Positions 6,171 through 14,568 of a stretch of DNA of 46,514 nt are shown one piece after another; within the stretch, counting starts at the first letter, position 1; each line of letters starts with the position of its first letter. This DNA is from RGIG1927 sp045546275. Its GTDB lineage: Bacteria > Bacillota > Clostridia > UMGS1883. Both the position numbers and the translations under genes were made by a program. The notes beneath the pieces are model-generated. The model was given only the letters and a program-made list of their open reading frames with translations. It did no database searches and was not told the origin of the DNA. The stretch covers positions 1-46,514 of the forward strand of contig JAZQCM010000003.1 of NCBI GenBank assembly GCA_045546275.1, written 5' to 3'.

Positions 6171-6721
6171 TTGTCTTCCCTCCTTTTTAGCTTAAGGCTT
6201 ATGAAAAGTGTGAAAAGCGCACACACTACAAGAACGGGCAACACGCTGATGTTAAAAATGCCAACAGCTAAAAATGCACCGAGCGCCACAATATAAAACA
6301 CTACATCCTTTTTGGACTTTTTGTACATGTTTATAAGTGCTTTCACAACAAGTGCCAGAACACCTGCTCTTATGCCGTTGAATGCAAACTGAACAACTTT
6401 AATTTCAGCAAAGGCTTTTAAAAGATTTGAAATAAGAAGTATTATAATAAAGCTGGGAAGCACAACACCCAAGGTTGCACACACACTGCCTAAAACGCCG
6501 CAGGTTTTGTAGCCAATGAAGGTAGCTGAATTAATTGCAATAGGTCCGGGGGTTGATTCAGCAATGGCGATAATTTCTAAAATATCATCATCACTGACCC
6601 AATTTTTATTTTCAACCGCTTCCTTTTGTATTAAGGGAATCATGGCGTAGCCTCCACCAAAGGTGAACGCACCTATTTTGAAGAACGTACAAAAAACGCT
6701 CCAAAGCTTTTTAAAATCCAT
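6167..6721 (-). CDS. chrA: Chromate transporter family (CHR), short-chain subunit 1
   Basis: A 184-residue membrane protein, homologous to its neighbour, with FGGGYAMIPLI (about residues 18-28) and TPGPIAINSATFIGY (about 54-68). It forms the CHR half-transporter pair with the downstream gene, with which it is translationally coupled. AAGGAGTG lies 6 bp before the ATG. It starts 29 bp after the GH43 stop codon and has no promoter of its own that I can see, so it is probably cotranscribed with yqeY and the glycosidase. Confidence 0.88.
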   Translation of the reverse strand: MDFKKLWSVFCTFFKIGAFTFGGGYAMIPLIQKEAVENKNWVSDDDILEIIAIAESTPGPIAINSATFIGYKTCGVLGSVCATLGVVLPSFIIILLISNLLKAFAEIKVVQFAFNGIRAGVLALVVKALINMYKKSKKDVVFYIVALGAFLAVGIFNISVLPVLVVCALFTLFISLKLKRREDK

Positions 6722-6750
6722 TTTATCACTCCTTGAGTAAAAGGTTAAAA

Positions 6751-8253
6751 TTAATATGTAAGCTTTTTGATTTCAATGCCGTCGTCAGCAAAGAGCTCAA
6801 CATAATGACCTCGCATTTTTTCGGGTGCTTCGATTTTAAGGGTAACTGTGTTTGTGGAGAACTGACCCACGTTTACCCTTTCAACTTCAGTTGCAACCAG
6901 GTTTGACTGGAAGTCATAAAGCTCCATGATAATGTCAACCTCGGTTTCACATTCGGCAGATTGCACTTCAACTTTGGCTTCAATCACATCGCCTTCGTCA
7001 ATGTTTTCAAGGCTTGAAACCGAAACAATTTTTGAAAGGCTGGTAAATTCCTCGCCCTCGGTTACGCCCTCTAAGGTGGGCTTTGTTTTTACAATCCTGC
7101 CGTTTGCATCGAAAGTAAACGCATCAATACACAGCTCACGGTGAACACCGTAGTAGTCGCTGTTGTCGCCTTCAAAGCGTGAAGGGAAATTGAATCTATG
7201 GTAGAGAACATACCACTTGTCGGTGTTGGGCACATTGATAATTGTGTGGTGACCTGTTGCGTAAATGCCCTTTGACTCATCCTTTTCAATGATAATTTCA
7301 TTGCCGATAATAGGTCCTAAGGGGTTGTCGGAATAACCCCAGCGAACATGGTAGTTTTTGTTTCGGGTGTCGTCCTCTGCCCAGGTAAAATAGTAAATTC
7401 CCTTGCGGTAGAAAATGTGTGCACCTTCTCTGAAATTGGGAGGTGTGATGCATTTGGGCTCGCCCTTTAAGCTGATCATGTCGTCGTTTAATTCACAAAC
7501 CCACATACTGCCATTGCCCCAGTAAAGATAGCTCTTTCCTGTTTCGGGGTCGGTAAATACCGCCGGGTCAATAACCTGACCGGGATAGTGCATTTCTTTT
7601 TCTTCGCCGTCCTCGGTTACAATTTTCATTGTGTTGTAAACAAGGGGATGACCCAAGGGTTCAACAAATTTGCCAGTAGGTGTGTCGCACACCGCAACGC
7701 CTACTGCCTTGCCCACATTTTTTTCAAATTTATCGGTATTTGCACTGTAGTAATAGTAGTACTTTCCGTTTTTCTTAATAATACATGGCGCCCATGCATT
7801 GCCGTCGGACCAGGAAACATCCTTTTTTAAATCAAGGATAACGCCCTCGTCGGTCCAGTTGATTAAATCAGGTGAAGAAAACGCCTTGAAGTACCAACCG
7901 CCCCAGCCGTCAAAGCCGTCGCTTGTGGGGTAAACATAGTACTTGCCGTCAAAAACATCTACCTCGGGGTCAGCAAAGTATCCGTATTCGCCCAGAATGG
8001 AGTTGCCCCATTCTACGAATGCAACTGTCCATTCTTCAGCCACGTTGCCTTTTGAAAAAACATATTTTACGGTATTGTCCTTTTCAACATGACCCTTCTT
8101 TTCCCACACAACGCCCTCCTCTGCTTCAAAGGAAAGCTCAACTGCATCAAAAGCTGTGCCCGGCACAACAGGCACTACAATATACTTTTGCTCAGAATCA
8201 ATAATGGAATTGTATTTTTTTACTTTTTCACCGAAAACCGATTTTATAACCAT
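6751..8253 (-). CDS. Glycoside hydrolase family 43 protein, cytoplasmic
   Basis: A 500-residue protein with no signal peptide. After an N-terminal stretch of about 85 residues comes the GH43 five-bladed propeller. The three catalytic acids are in place: Asp95 in GYFADPEV (base), Asp229 in GQVIDPAVF (pKa modulator) and Glu276 in REGAHIFYRKG (acid). The last 110 residues form a beta-sandwich-like domain. GH43 enzymes remove arabinose, xylose or galactose units; an arabinofuranosidase or xylosidase acting on imported oligosaccharides is likely, but the exact specificity cannot be read. It starts 9 bp after yqeY. The divergent AraC regulator may control the unit. Confidence 0.88.
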   Translation of the reverse strand: MVIKSVFGEKVKKYNSIIDSEQKYIVVPVVPGTAFDAVELSFEAEEGVVWEKKGHVEKDNTVKYVFSKGNVAEEWTVAFVEWGNSILGEYGYFADPEVDVFDGKYYVYPTSDGFDGWGGWYFKAFSSPDLINWTDEGVILDLKKDVSWSDGNAWAPCIIKKNGKYYYYYSANTDKFEKNVGKAVGVAVCDTPTGKFVEPLGHPLVYNTMKIVTEDGEEKEMHYPGQVIDPAVFTDPETGKSYLYWGNGSMWVCELNDDMISLKGEPKCITPPNFREGAHIFYRKGIYYFTWAEDDTRNKNYHVRWGYSDNPLGPIIGNEIIIEKDESKGIYATGHHTIINVPNTDKWYVLYHRFNFPSRFEGDNSDYYGVHRELCIDAFTFDANGRIVKTKPTLEGVTEGEEFTSLSKIVSVSSLENIDEGDVIEAKVEVQSAECETEVDIIMELYDFQSNLVATEVERVNVGQFSTNTVTLKIEAPEKMRGHYVELFADDGIEIKKLTY

Positions 8254-8262
8254 AACAATACC

Positions 8263-8700
8263 TCAACTGCAAAGCTCAGCTACAACCTGGTTAATCACAC
8301 TGCCGTCAGCCTTGCCCTTTAATGTAGCCATAACGTTTTTCATAATCATGCCTTTGTTTTTGGTTGCAACAACCTCGGCAAAATCCTTTAAAAGAATTTC
8401 CTTAACCTCTTCCTTTGAAAGGAGCTTGGGGGCATATTTTGAAATAACATCATAAGTTGCCTGATATGCCTCTTTTAAATCACCTCGTGCTTCGGGACAG
8501 GTGTCAATCTGTTCTTTAACGGTTTTTAATTCCTTTAAAATAACCTTGTCGCAAAGCTCCTCGGTTATATTATCTCTCACGCCTTCGTCAATGGCAACCT
8601 TTTTAATTGCAGCAATAAGACTGCTGATTGCATCCTTTGTGGTTTTGTCGTGTGCCTTCATTGCGGCAATCATATCCTGCTGAAGTGTTTTAAATTCCAT
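8263..8700 (-). CDS. yqeY: YqeY/GatB C-terminal-like domain protein
   Basis: A 145-residue helical protein of the YqeY (GatB/YqeY) family: EFKTLQQDMIAAMKAHD at the start, DAISSLIAAIKK, and the closing KNKGMIMKNVMATLKGKADG which is the typical end signature (MKNKGMIM..LKGKADG pattern). The family resembles the tRNA-binding tail of the amidotransferase GatB; its role is not settled. The ATG at 8700 is preceded by AAAGGA and fits the family start; a longer frame upstream (to 8763) overlaps the promoter. It is the first gene of a unit with GH43 and the chrA pair. Confidence 0.9.
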   Translation of the reverse strand: MEFKTLQQDMIAAMKAHDKTTKDAISSLIAAIKKVAIDEGVRDNITEELCDKVILKELKTVKEQIDTCPEARGDLKEAYQATYDVISKYAPKLLSKEEVKEILLKDFAEVVATKNKGMIMKNVMATLKGKADGSVINQVVAELCS

Positions 8701-8734
8701 AAAAACAAATCCTTTCAATAAATATACTGGTATA

Positions 8735-8763
8735 ATTTTACCACTTTTGCTTCTTTGGGTCAA
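8735..8763 (-). promoter_or_regulatory. Promoter for yqeY, GH43 and chrA genes
   Basis: TTGACC (8763-8758) and TAAAAT (8740-8735), spaced 17 bp, on the minus strand. Confidence 0.6.
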
Positions 8764-8792
8764 TATGTTGTGTTAAACTTTTGTTTCCACAC

Positions 8793-8821
8793 TTGACAAT
8801 TCAAAATTTTTTTGTTATGGT
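8793..8821 (+). promoter_or_regulatory. Promoter for the AraC regulator
   Basis: TTGACA (8793-8798) and TATGGT (8816-8821), spaced 17 bp. Confidence 0.65.
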
Positions 8822-8862
8822 TAAGTTGTGGCAATTTTTCTCATAATCAAGGAGGAATTTCA

Positions 8863-9702
8863 ATGTTACCCACTTTTAAAACATATTATAACCATGAGCG
8901 ACGTGACTATACTGTGCGCATTAATAACTACGGTTATCGCCGTTGCACTCCGGGGTTTTCGCCCGGCTATGTGTCCAGAAAGCACTATGTAATTCATTAT
9001 ATATATGAAGGCGAATGTATTTTTGAAACAAACGACAAAACCTACACTGTTGGTCCGGGTGAAATGTTTATTATAATTCCCGGTAATGTGTACACCTATG
9101 TGTCTTCGGTGGAAAAGCCCTGCACCTACCGTTGGGTGGATTTAGGCGGCTGTAATTTTGACTCGTTTATTTCCGCATCACGTTTTTCATTAGGCTCACC
9201 TGTTATTTCCGACACTCCCGACAACAAAATTGGCAATTTAATTAAGGAAATGACCGACAAGGGCAAAATGAGCGGCAAGGAAATTAACGGCTACAGCTGG
9301 TTTTTAGCCGACGCTCTTTGCGAAAATGATAAATCACGCCATGGCATTTGGGAAAAGTACATTGAGCCTGCTATTGAGTATATTATTTCTACAAGCAGTG
9401 AAAAGGTAACTGTTTCCGACGTTGCGGATTATCTTAAAATTGACCGCAGCTATCTTTCAAGAGTGTTTAACGAATATATGGGCATTTCCATTAAAAAGTA
9501 CATTTACAACTACCATATGGATATTGCAAAAAGCTTTTTGAAGTATTCTGCCCTTCCCATTCGTGATATTGCTGTTGCCATTGGCTACGACGACCCCCTT
9601 GACTTTACAAAGGCGTTTCATCGCACCTACGGAATGTCACCTTCTAAGTGGCGTGCTGAAAATGCTATACAAATATTTGATGAAAAAGCTGAAGAAGAAT
9701 AA
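8863..9702 (+). CDS. AraC family transcriptional regulator
   Basis: A 279-residue regulator. Residues about 15-150 are the cupin-type ligand domain (VIHYIYEGECIFETND, PGEMFIIIPGNVYTYV), and residues about 180-279 carry the two helix-turn-helix motifs (VSDVADYLKIDRSYLSRVFN and IRDIAVAIGYDDPLDFTKAF, then GMSPSKWR). Such regulators usually sense sugars and activate glycosidase or transporter genes. It is divergent from the yqeY-GH43-chrA unit, making GH43 its likely target. The ATG at 8863 is chosen because of AAGGAGG just upstream; the longer frame start at 8812 lies in the promoter. Confidence 0.9.
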   Translation: MLPTFKTYYNHERRDYTVRINNYGYRRCTPGFSPGYVSRKHYVIHYIYEGECIFETNDKTYTVGPGEMFIIIPGNVYTYVSSVEKPCTYRWVDLGGCNFDSFISASRFSLGSPVISDTPDNKIGNLIKEMTDKGKMSGKEINGYSWFLADALCENDKSRHGIWEKYIEPAIEYIISTSSEKVTVSDVADYLKIDRSYLSRVFNEYMGISIKKYIYNYHMDIAKSFLKYSALPIRDIAVAIGYDDPLDFTKAFHRTYGMSPSKWRAENAIQIFDEKAEEE

Positions 9703-9703
9703 C

Positions 9704-9737
9704 AAAAAAACTCGTTGCAATTGCAACGAGTTTTTTG
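9704..9737. terminator. Bidirectional terminator between araC-type gene and PFL gene
   Basis: CTCGTTGCAA (9711-9720) pairs perfectly with TTGCAACGAG (9721-9730), flanked by A7 and T6, so it works for both converging genes. Confidence 0.9.
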
Positions 9738-9740
9738 TTA

Positions 9741-11081
9741 TCAGTTTTTCAAACTCTGGATGGGAGCAGGAATTCTGCCGCCTCGATTAATAAACTCAGC
9801 ACAAGACTTATTGTTTAATGCCATAACAGGACCTGAGCCTAAAAGTCCGCCAAATTCAACCATGTCGCCAACCTTTTTGCCCTTTGCAGGAATAATACGT
9901 ACAGCAGTTGTTTTGCTGTTCACCATACCAATTGCCGCTTCATCGGCAATAATACCGGAAATTGTTTCGGCAGTTGTGTCACCGGGCACTGCAATCATGT
10001 CAAGACCAACAGAGCACACACAGGTCATGGCTTCCAGCTTTTCAAGAGTTAAACAGCCCGACTGTGTTGCCGCAATCATGCCTGCATCTTCACTTACGGG
10101 GATAAATGCACCTGACAAGCCACCAACGTAGCTTGATGCCATAACACCACCCTTTTTAACTGCATCGTTCAAAAGAGCAAGAGCCGCGGTTGTGCCGTGG
10201 GTACCGCACTGTTCCAAGCCCATTTCTTCAAGAATGTATGCAACAGAGTCGCCTACTGCAGGAGTGGGTGCTAAGGAAAGGTCCACAATGCCAAAAGGCA
10301 CGTTCAATCTTTTTGATGCTTCAACTGCAACCATCTGACCCATTCTTGTAATTTTGAATGCGGTCTTTTTAATTGTATCGGCAACAACTCCAAAGGGCTG
10401 CCCCTTAACCTTTTCAAGTGCACACTTTACAACCCCCGGGCCCGATACACCAACATTAATAACACATTCGCCCTCGCCTGTGCCGTGGAAAGCACCTGCC
10501 ATGAAGGGGTTGTCTTCAACTGCGTTGGCAAACACAACAAGCTTTGCACAAGCCATGTCGTCCAGTTCGGCAGCACGCTTAATAATCTGACCCATTTGCT
10601 TAACTGCATCCATGTTAATGCCTGCCTTTGTGGAGGCAATGCTTACAGAAGAGCACATTCTCTTTGTTTCGGCTAAAGCTTCGGGAATGGATTCCACAAA
10701 AAGTCTGTCACTTTCGGTGTAACCCTTTGCAACAAGAGCCGAGTAGCCACCGATAAAGTTTACACCTGTTGTTTCGGCAGCTTTATCCAATGCTTTTGCA
10801 AAATCAACATAATGACCACAGCTTGCCGATACATGAGAAATGGGAGTTACCGAAATACGTTTATTAATAATCGGAATACCGAATTCCTTTTCAATATCAC
10901 AGCCTGTTTTTACAAGATTTTCTGCATACTTTGTTATTTTGTCATAAACCTTTACAGTTGCCTTTTTATAGTCGTCACAAGCACAATCAAGAAGAGAAAT
11001 TCCCATGGTTATGGTTCTTACATCCAGATGCTCTGAATTAATCATATTCAGAGTTTCAAAAATTTCAGAATTATTGATCAT
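9741..11081 (-). CDS. PFL family protein (UPF0210, DUF711)
   Basis: A 446-residue cytoplasmic protein of the DUF711/UPF0210 family, which is distantly related to pyruvate formate-lyase in fold only. Typical stretches are TITMGISLLDCA, PISHVSASCGHYVDFA, GINMDAVKQMGQII and FGGLLGSGPVM. Function is not established. In many Firmicutes and archaea it is found directly after a small ACT-domain protein of UPF0237, exactly as here (11 bp between them). It is the last gene of the long amino-acid unit and ends in the shared terminator at 9704-9737. Confidence 0.92.
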   Translation of the reverse strand: MINNSEIFETLNMINSEHLDVRTITMGISLLDCACDDYKKATVKVYDKITKYAENLVKTGCDIEKEFGIPIINKRISVTPISHVSASCGHYVDFAKALDKAAETTGVNFIGGYSALVAKGYTESDRLFVESIPEALAETKRMCSSVSIASTKAGINMDAVKQMGQIIKRAAELDDMACAKLVVFANAVEDNPFMAGAFHGTGEGECVINVGVSGPGVVKCALEKVKGQPFGVVADTIKKTAFKITRMGQMVAVEASKRLNVPFGIVDLSLAPTPAVGDSVAYILEEMGLEQCGTHGTTAALALLNDAVKKGGVMASSYVGGLSGAFIPVSEDAGMIAATQSGCLTLEKLEAMTCVCSVGLDMIAVPGDTTAETISGIIADEAAIGMVNSKTTAVRIIPAKGKKVGDMVEFGGLLGSGPVMALNNKSCAEFINRGGRIPAPIQSLKN

Positions 11082-11092
11082 TTCTACACCCC

Positions 11093-11362
11093 TTATATTC
11101 TGTGCATGGACTCAAAGATTGTCTTTCTCTGAATTGTAATCTGCACTCCGATTTCTTCGCCTGTTGCAGCGAGCTCGTGACGAAGCACGTCAAATTCCAC
11201 ATTACAATCCTTTGTGTCAACCATGGCGGTCATAACAAACATATCTTCCATAATAGTCTGGGAAATATCAATAATATTAACATTTCTTTCGTACAAAAGA
11301 GTGCTTACCTTAGCGATAATACCTTTTTTGTCCTGTCCTACTACCGCAACAATTGCTTTCAT
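11093..11362 (-). CDS. ACT domain protein (UPF0237)
   Basis: An 89-residue protein that is one ACT domain of the UPF0237 type: MKAIVAVVGQDKKGIIAKVS at the N-terminus, then INIIDISQTIMEDMFVMTAMV. ACT domains bind amino acids and regulate partner proteins; the fixed pairing with DUF711 suggests it is the sensor for that protein. AGGAAGG precedes the ATG. It starts 18 bp after rlmB. Confidence 0.92.
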   Translation of the reverse strand: MKAIVAVVGQDKKGIIAKVSTLLYERNVNIIDISQTIMEDMFVMTAMVDTKDCNVEFDVLRHELAATGEEIGVQITIQRKTIFESMHRI

Positions 11363-11380
11363 TTTTATCTTCCTTTCCTG

Positions 11381-12124
11381 TTACCTCTGCTTTAAAACTT
11401 CATATATCATAAGTGCGCCTGCAACAGAGGCGTTCAATGAGTTCACATTACCCTTCATTGGTATGGACACCAAAAAGTCGCATTTTGATGCGGACAAACG
11501 GCTGATGCCCTTGTCTTCACCGCCTATAACAAGAGCAACTGCGCCCTTGAAATCTGCTTCGTAAATGCTTCTGTCGCCCTTTGCATCGGCACCTGTAACC
11601 CAAATACCCTGTTCTTTAAGGTAGTCAATTGTCTGAGCAATGTTACTAACCCTTGCAACAGGTGTGAAGGATGCCGCACCTGCCGACGCTTTTACTGCAG
11701 ATGCAGTAAGTGTTACACCGTCATGCTTTGAAATAATAACACCGTGCACACCTGCACAATTTGCAGTACGGATAATTGAACCAAGGTTATGAGGGTCCTC
11801 TAAATGGTCCAGAATAACCACAAAAGGTGCTTCACCCTTGTCCTTTGCAATGTTTAAAATATCGTCCACGGTTTTATATTCATAAGGGGGAATTCTGGCA
11901 ATAACACCCTGGTGAACGCCTGTTTCACTCATGGAGTCGAGCTTTTTGTTATCCACCTCAACAACCTGTATTCCCTTTTCCTTGCAAAGAGCAATAATGG
12001 GAATAAGGCTGCCTTTGTTTTCACTACGCTTTACATACACCTTGTCAATTTGTCTGCCACTTTTAAGTGCAGCGTTTACGGCGTTTCTGCCTTCGATAAT
12101 ATCTTCATACATTTTCTGACCCAT
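11381..12124 (-). CDS. rlmB: 23S rRNA (guanosine-2'-O-)-methyltransferase RlmB, TrmH/SpoU family
   Basis: A 247-residue SPOUT methyltransferase. Residues 1-75 are the L30e-like substrate domain (DIIEGRNAVNAALKSGR), and the catalytic knot carries the three SpoU motifs: HLEDPHNLGSIIRTANCAG, VIGGEDKGIS and IPMKGNVNSLNASVAGALM. It methylates the 2'-OH of a conserved guanosine in 23S rRNA. The ATG at 12124 has AAGGAG five bases before it and lies inside the end of the ATPase-like gene (49 bp overlap), so the two are translationally linked. Confidence 0.9.
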   Translation of the reverse strand: MGQKMYEDIIEGRNAVNAALKSGRQIDKVYVKRSENKGSLIPIIALCKEKGIQVVEVDNKKLDSMSETGVHQGVIARIPPYEYKTVDDILNIAKDKGEAPFVVILDHLEDPHNLGSIIRTANCAGVHGVIISKHDGVTLTASAVKASAGAASFTPVARVSNIAQTIDYLKEQGIWVTGADAKGDRSIYEADFKGAVALVIGGEDKGISRLSASKCDFLVSIPMKGNVNSLNASVAGALMIYEVLKQR

Positions 12125-14544
12125 CCTTTCTCCTTCACAATTTCCAACAATCCGTTAATTGCCGAAGCAATAAGGGAAAGTAAAATTTCTACAGGCATAA
12201 TGCCGCCTGTTATAACAACAGCTATCAATGCCACGCCAAGGATTATTGCACCAATAATATTCTCCGCTTCCCTGTCAAGGTAAATGCTCCACACAATACG
12301 GCGCAATGCCTCAAATATTGCAAAGCATGCAAAATACCCTATTATATTCGCCTGAGGGGAGTTTAAAAGTATAAGGCACAAAAGTGCACTGATAAAACCT
12401 GTAAGCATACATTCAAGAGCAACAAGCTGCTCGTTCTCCCTTTTCATGCGACTGCCTGCAAAAAATGCAGTAACAGTACAGGGAACCAGCGTTACAAACA
12501 AGTTTAATAAAATCATTTCCTTTAACGACACATTAATAAGCATACCTGAAACTATCATGTAAAGTAAAACAAGCACTTCACAAAAGCCCACACTAATTGC
12601 AAGGAATGATGCACTTGTCATGTTTGAACGCATTGTTCTTAAAAAGTGAACAACGCCCCCTACCTTTGTGATGTCCTCTTCTTCACATTTTATGTCGCCC
12701 TCTTCACCAAAGGTTGCCGAGGAATAGATTGCAACAGAGCCATGGCTCATTTCTTCACCTGCAACAAGCACCTTTTTGCCGTGGAGTGTTAAAATTTTCA
12801 CAAGTCGTTCTCTGTCCTCTCGTGCTGCAGCTGAGAACACACTGTATTTGTCAATAGCCTCTAAAAGCTCTTCGTCAGTTGCATCACTAAGCTCACGGAA
12901 GCTTATACATTCTTCTTCGGATTCGATAATGCCTGCCTCTTTTGCCTTGGCAGCTGCAGTAATGGTCAAATCGCCCGTTACCATAACAGGTTTCACATGA
13001 ACATTCTTAAGTTTTTTAATGGTTTCCTTCGCATCAGAAACAACGCTTTCACGGTAGCCCATAAGGCCCACAAAAACCATGTCGTTAATTTCGTTTTCAA
13101 TGTTTTCGGGAAGGCAGGAAATATCCTTATAAGCAAAAGCACGCACCTTAAGACCCTTTTCCGCAAAGGAGGATGAAATGTTCTCAATTCTGTGCAGCAC
13201 TTCACCTGTCATTTCCATGGTGTTGTCATTGTCTGTAAGAGAATGACAAAGTGTGGGAATTACTTCAATAGAGCCCTTTATAATAAGCCTGTAGGAGTCG
13301 CCTCGCTTAATAATAACCGCCATAAGCTTTCTTGCCTCATCAAAAGGAGTATACATAAGCTTTGGGTTATCCTCAATAAGCTTTTTAATGTCTGTGTTGT
13401 GATTTTTAAGATAATCGGCTGTTGCAACGTCAATGCTGTTGCCTTTTAAAATTGGACCTTCAATGGAAAAATCACTGCATATAACAGCCATTTCCAACGC
13501 CTTTTCATGGGGTACAACCAATTCCTCAAGCTCAACCTTTTCGTCGGTAAGCATGCCACCCTTGTCAAAAATGAAATAATCACCCTCGCCAACGGTGTTC
13601 ATAACATCGTCATTAAAAATCTGTACGCCGTTTCTTTCAAGACGCTTATGCGCCCACTTTAAGGCAAAATATCTCACAATTGCCACAGGCGCAGGTATTA
13701 TACAAAAAGACACCATAGAGGCTGTAAGAAGAGCCTTAGGAACATCCTTTTCTCTTAAGCCAACAAAAAGAAGAACAACAATTGCCGAAAGTATTGCACC
13801 TAAAAGAAGGTACTTTTCACTTGTGGCATTTTGAGCAAAACGGTCGTGCATGTTGAGCTTGTCAGACTTTTTCTGAACGGTTTTTGCCAGAGAGGTGTCT
13901 TTACCAACTGCAATAACCGTAGCTCTTGCAGAGCCACTTGCAATACTTGTGCCTGCATAGAGAATGTTATTTTCTTCAAAGCCTTCTGCCTCATAATCCA
14001 TTTTTTCGCTCTTTTTTTCCTGAGGTACAGAGCGTTTGGTGAGAATAGATTCGTCTGCTTTAAGGTTTTCACACCAAAGTATTCTTAAATCGGCAGGAAC
14101 AATATCGCCCTTTTCCAGAACTACAATATCGCCTTTTACCAAAAGAGTGGGGTCTGTATACATAAGTGAAGAGTCACGGATTATTTTTACGTCCTCACGC
14201 CTTTTTTTATCAAAAGCCAATGCGGCTTTTCTTTCCCTATTATCACGCAAAAAGCCGCTTACCATATTAATTACGGCAACGGCAAAAAACATTATCCATG
14301 CAGAACTGCTTCCTTTAAAGTCGCAAACTGCAGTGATAATTCCCAATATAATAAATGCAATTGTATATAAACTTTTGAACTGTGAAAGTACAACAGTAAG
14401 AGCTTTCTTTCCGTAGGTTTTTTCGGGAGTATTCCTGCCCAAATCCAAAAGAAGGTCGTGCGCAGCGAAGGACGTGAGTCCTTCGCTGACACTTGTATTA
14501 AGCTCTATTTCAATTTCACGTTCAGTCATAACGGAGTAATTCAT
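12076..14544 (-). CDS. P-type ATPase homologue with degenerate catalytic motifs
   Basis: An 822-residue membrane protein with the full layout of a type II (calcium-like) P-type ATPase: N-terminal cation ATPase domain, about ten membrane helices, actuator domain (VKGDIVVLEKGDIVPADLR, residues 136-154), P and N domains. The chemistry motifs are altered. The phosphorylation site DKTGT is DKGGM (327-331), the TGES loop is ADES (163-166), the hinge GDGxNDxP is AGEEMSHG (595-602), and PEGLP in helix 4 is IPAPVAI. TGD (523-525) and KGS (423-425) remain. The frame is intact, so it is not a decayed gene. It may be a sensor, chaperone or scaffold rather than a pump. GGAGG precedes the ATG; it lies 24 bp after lysC. 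Confidence 0.85.
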   Translation of the reverse strand: MNYSVMTEREIEIELNTSVSEGLTSFAAHDLLLDLGRNTPEKTYGKKALTVVLSQFKSLYTIAFIILGIITAVCDFKGSSSAWIMFFAVAVINMVSGFLRDNRERKAALAFDKKRREDVKIIRDSSLMYTDPTLLVKGDIVVLEKGDIVPADLRILWCENLKADESILTKRSVPQEKKSEKMDYEAEGFEENNILYAGTSIASGSARATVIAVGKDTSLAKTVQKKSDKLNMHDRFAQNATSEKYLLLGAILSAIVVLLFVGLREKDVPKALLTASMVSFCIIPAPVAIVRYFALKWAHKRLERNGVQIFNDDVMNTVGEGDYFIFDKGGMLTDEKVELEELVVPHEKALEMAVICSDFSIEGPILKGNSIDVATADYLKNHNTDIKKLIEDNPKLMYTPFDEARKLMAVIIKRGDSYRLIIKGSIEVIPTLCHSLTDNDNTMEMTGEVLHRIENISSSFAEKGLKVRAFAYKDISCLPENIENEINDMVFVGLMGYRESVVSDAKETIKKLKNVHVKPVMVTGDLTITAAAKAKEAGIIESEEECISFRELSDATDEELLEAIDKYSVFSAAAREDRERLVKILTLHGKKVLVAGEEMSHGSVAIYSSATFGEEGDIKCEEEDITKVGGVVHFLRTMRSNMTSASFLAISVGFCEVLVLLYMIVSGMLINVSLKEMILLNLFVTLVPCTVTAFFAGSRMKRENEQLVALECMLTGFISALLCLILLNSPQANIIGYFACFAIFEALRRIVWSIYLDREAENIIGAIILGVALIAVVITGGIMPVEILLSLIASAINGLLEIVKEKGWVRKCMKILSKAETP

Positions 14545-14568
14545 ACATTATCCTCCTTATCGACCGTC

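Noticed and set aside
5624..6721. A frameshifted single chrA gene
   Set aside because: Each half has the complete motif set of a short-chain CHR protein and its own start, and the ATGA overlap is typical of a coupled gene pair.
7588..8455. Several plus-strand frames of 75-100 codons over GH43 and yqeY
   Set aside because: They are antisense to well-supported genes, lack ribosome binding sites and have implausible composition.
12076..12124. The rlmB/ATPase overlap as a sequencing error
   Set aside because: Both frames are open, the rlmB start has a good ribosome binding site inside the overlap, and both protein ends look normal.
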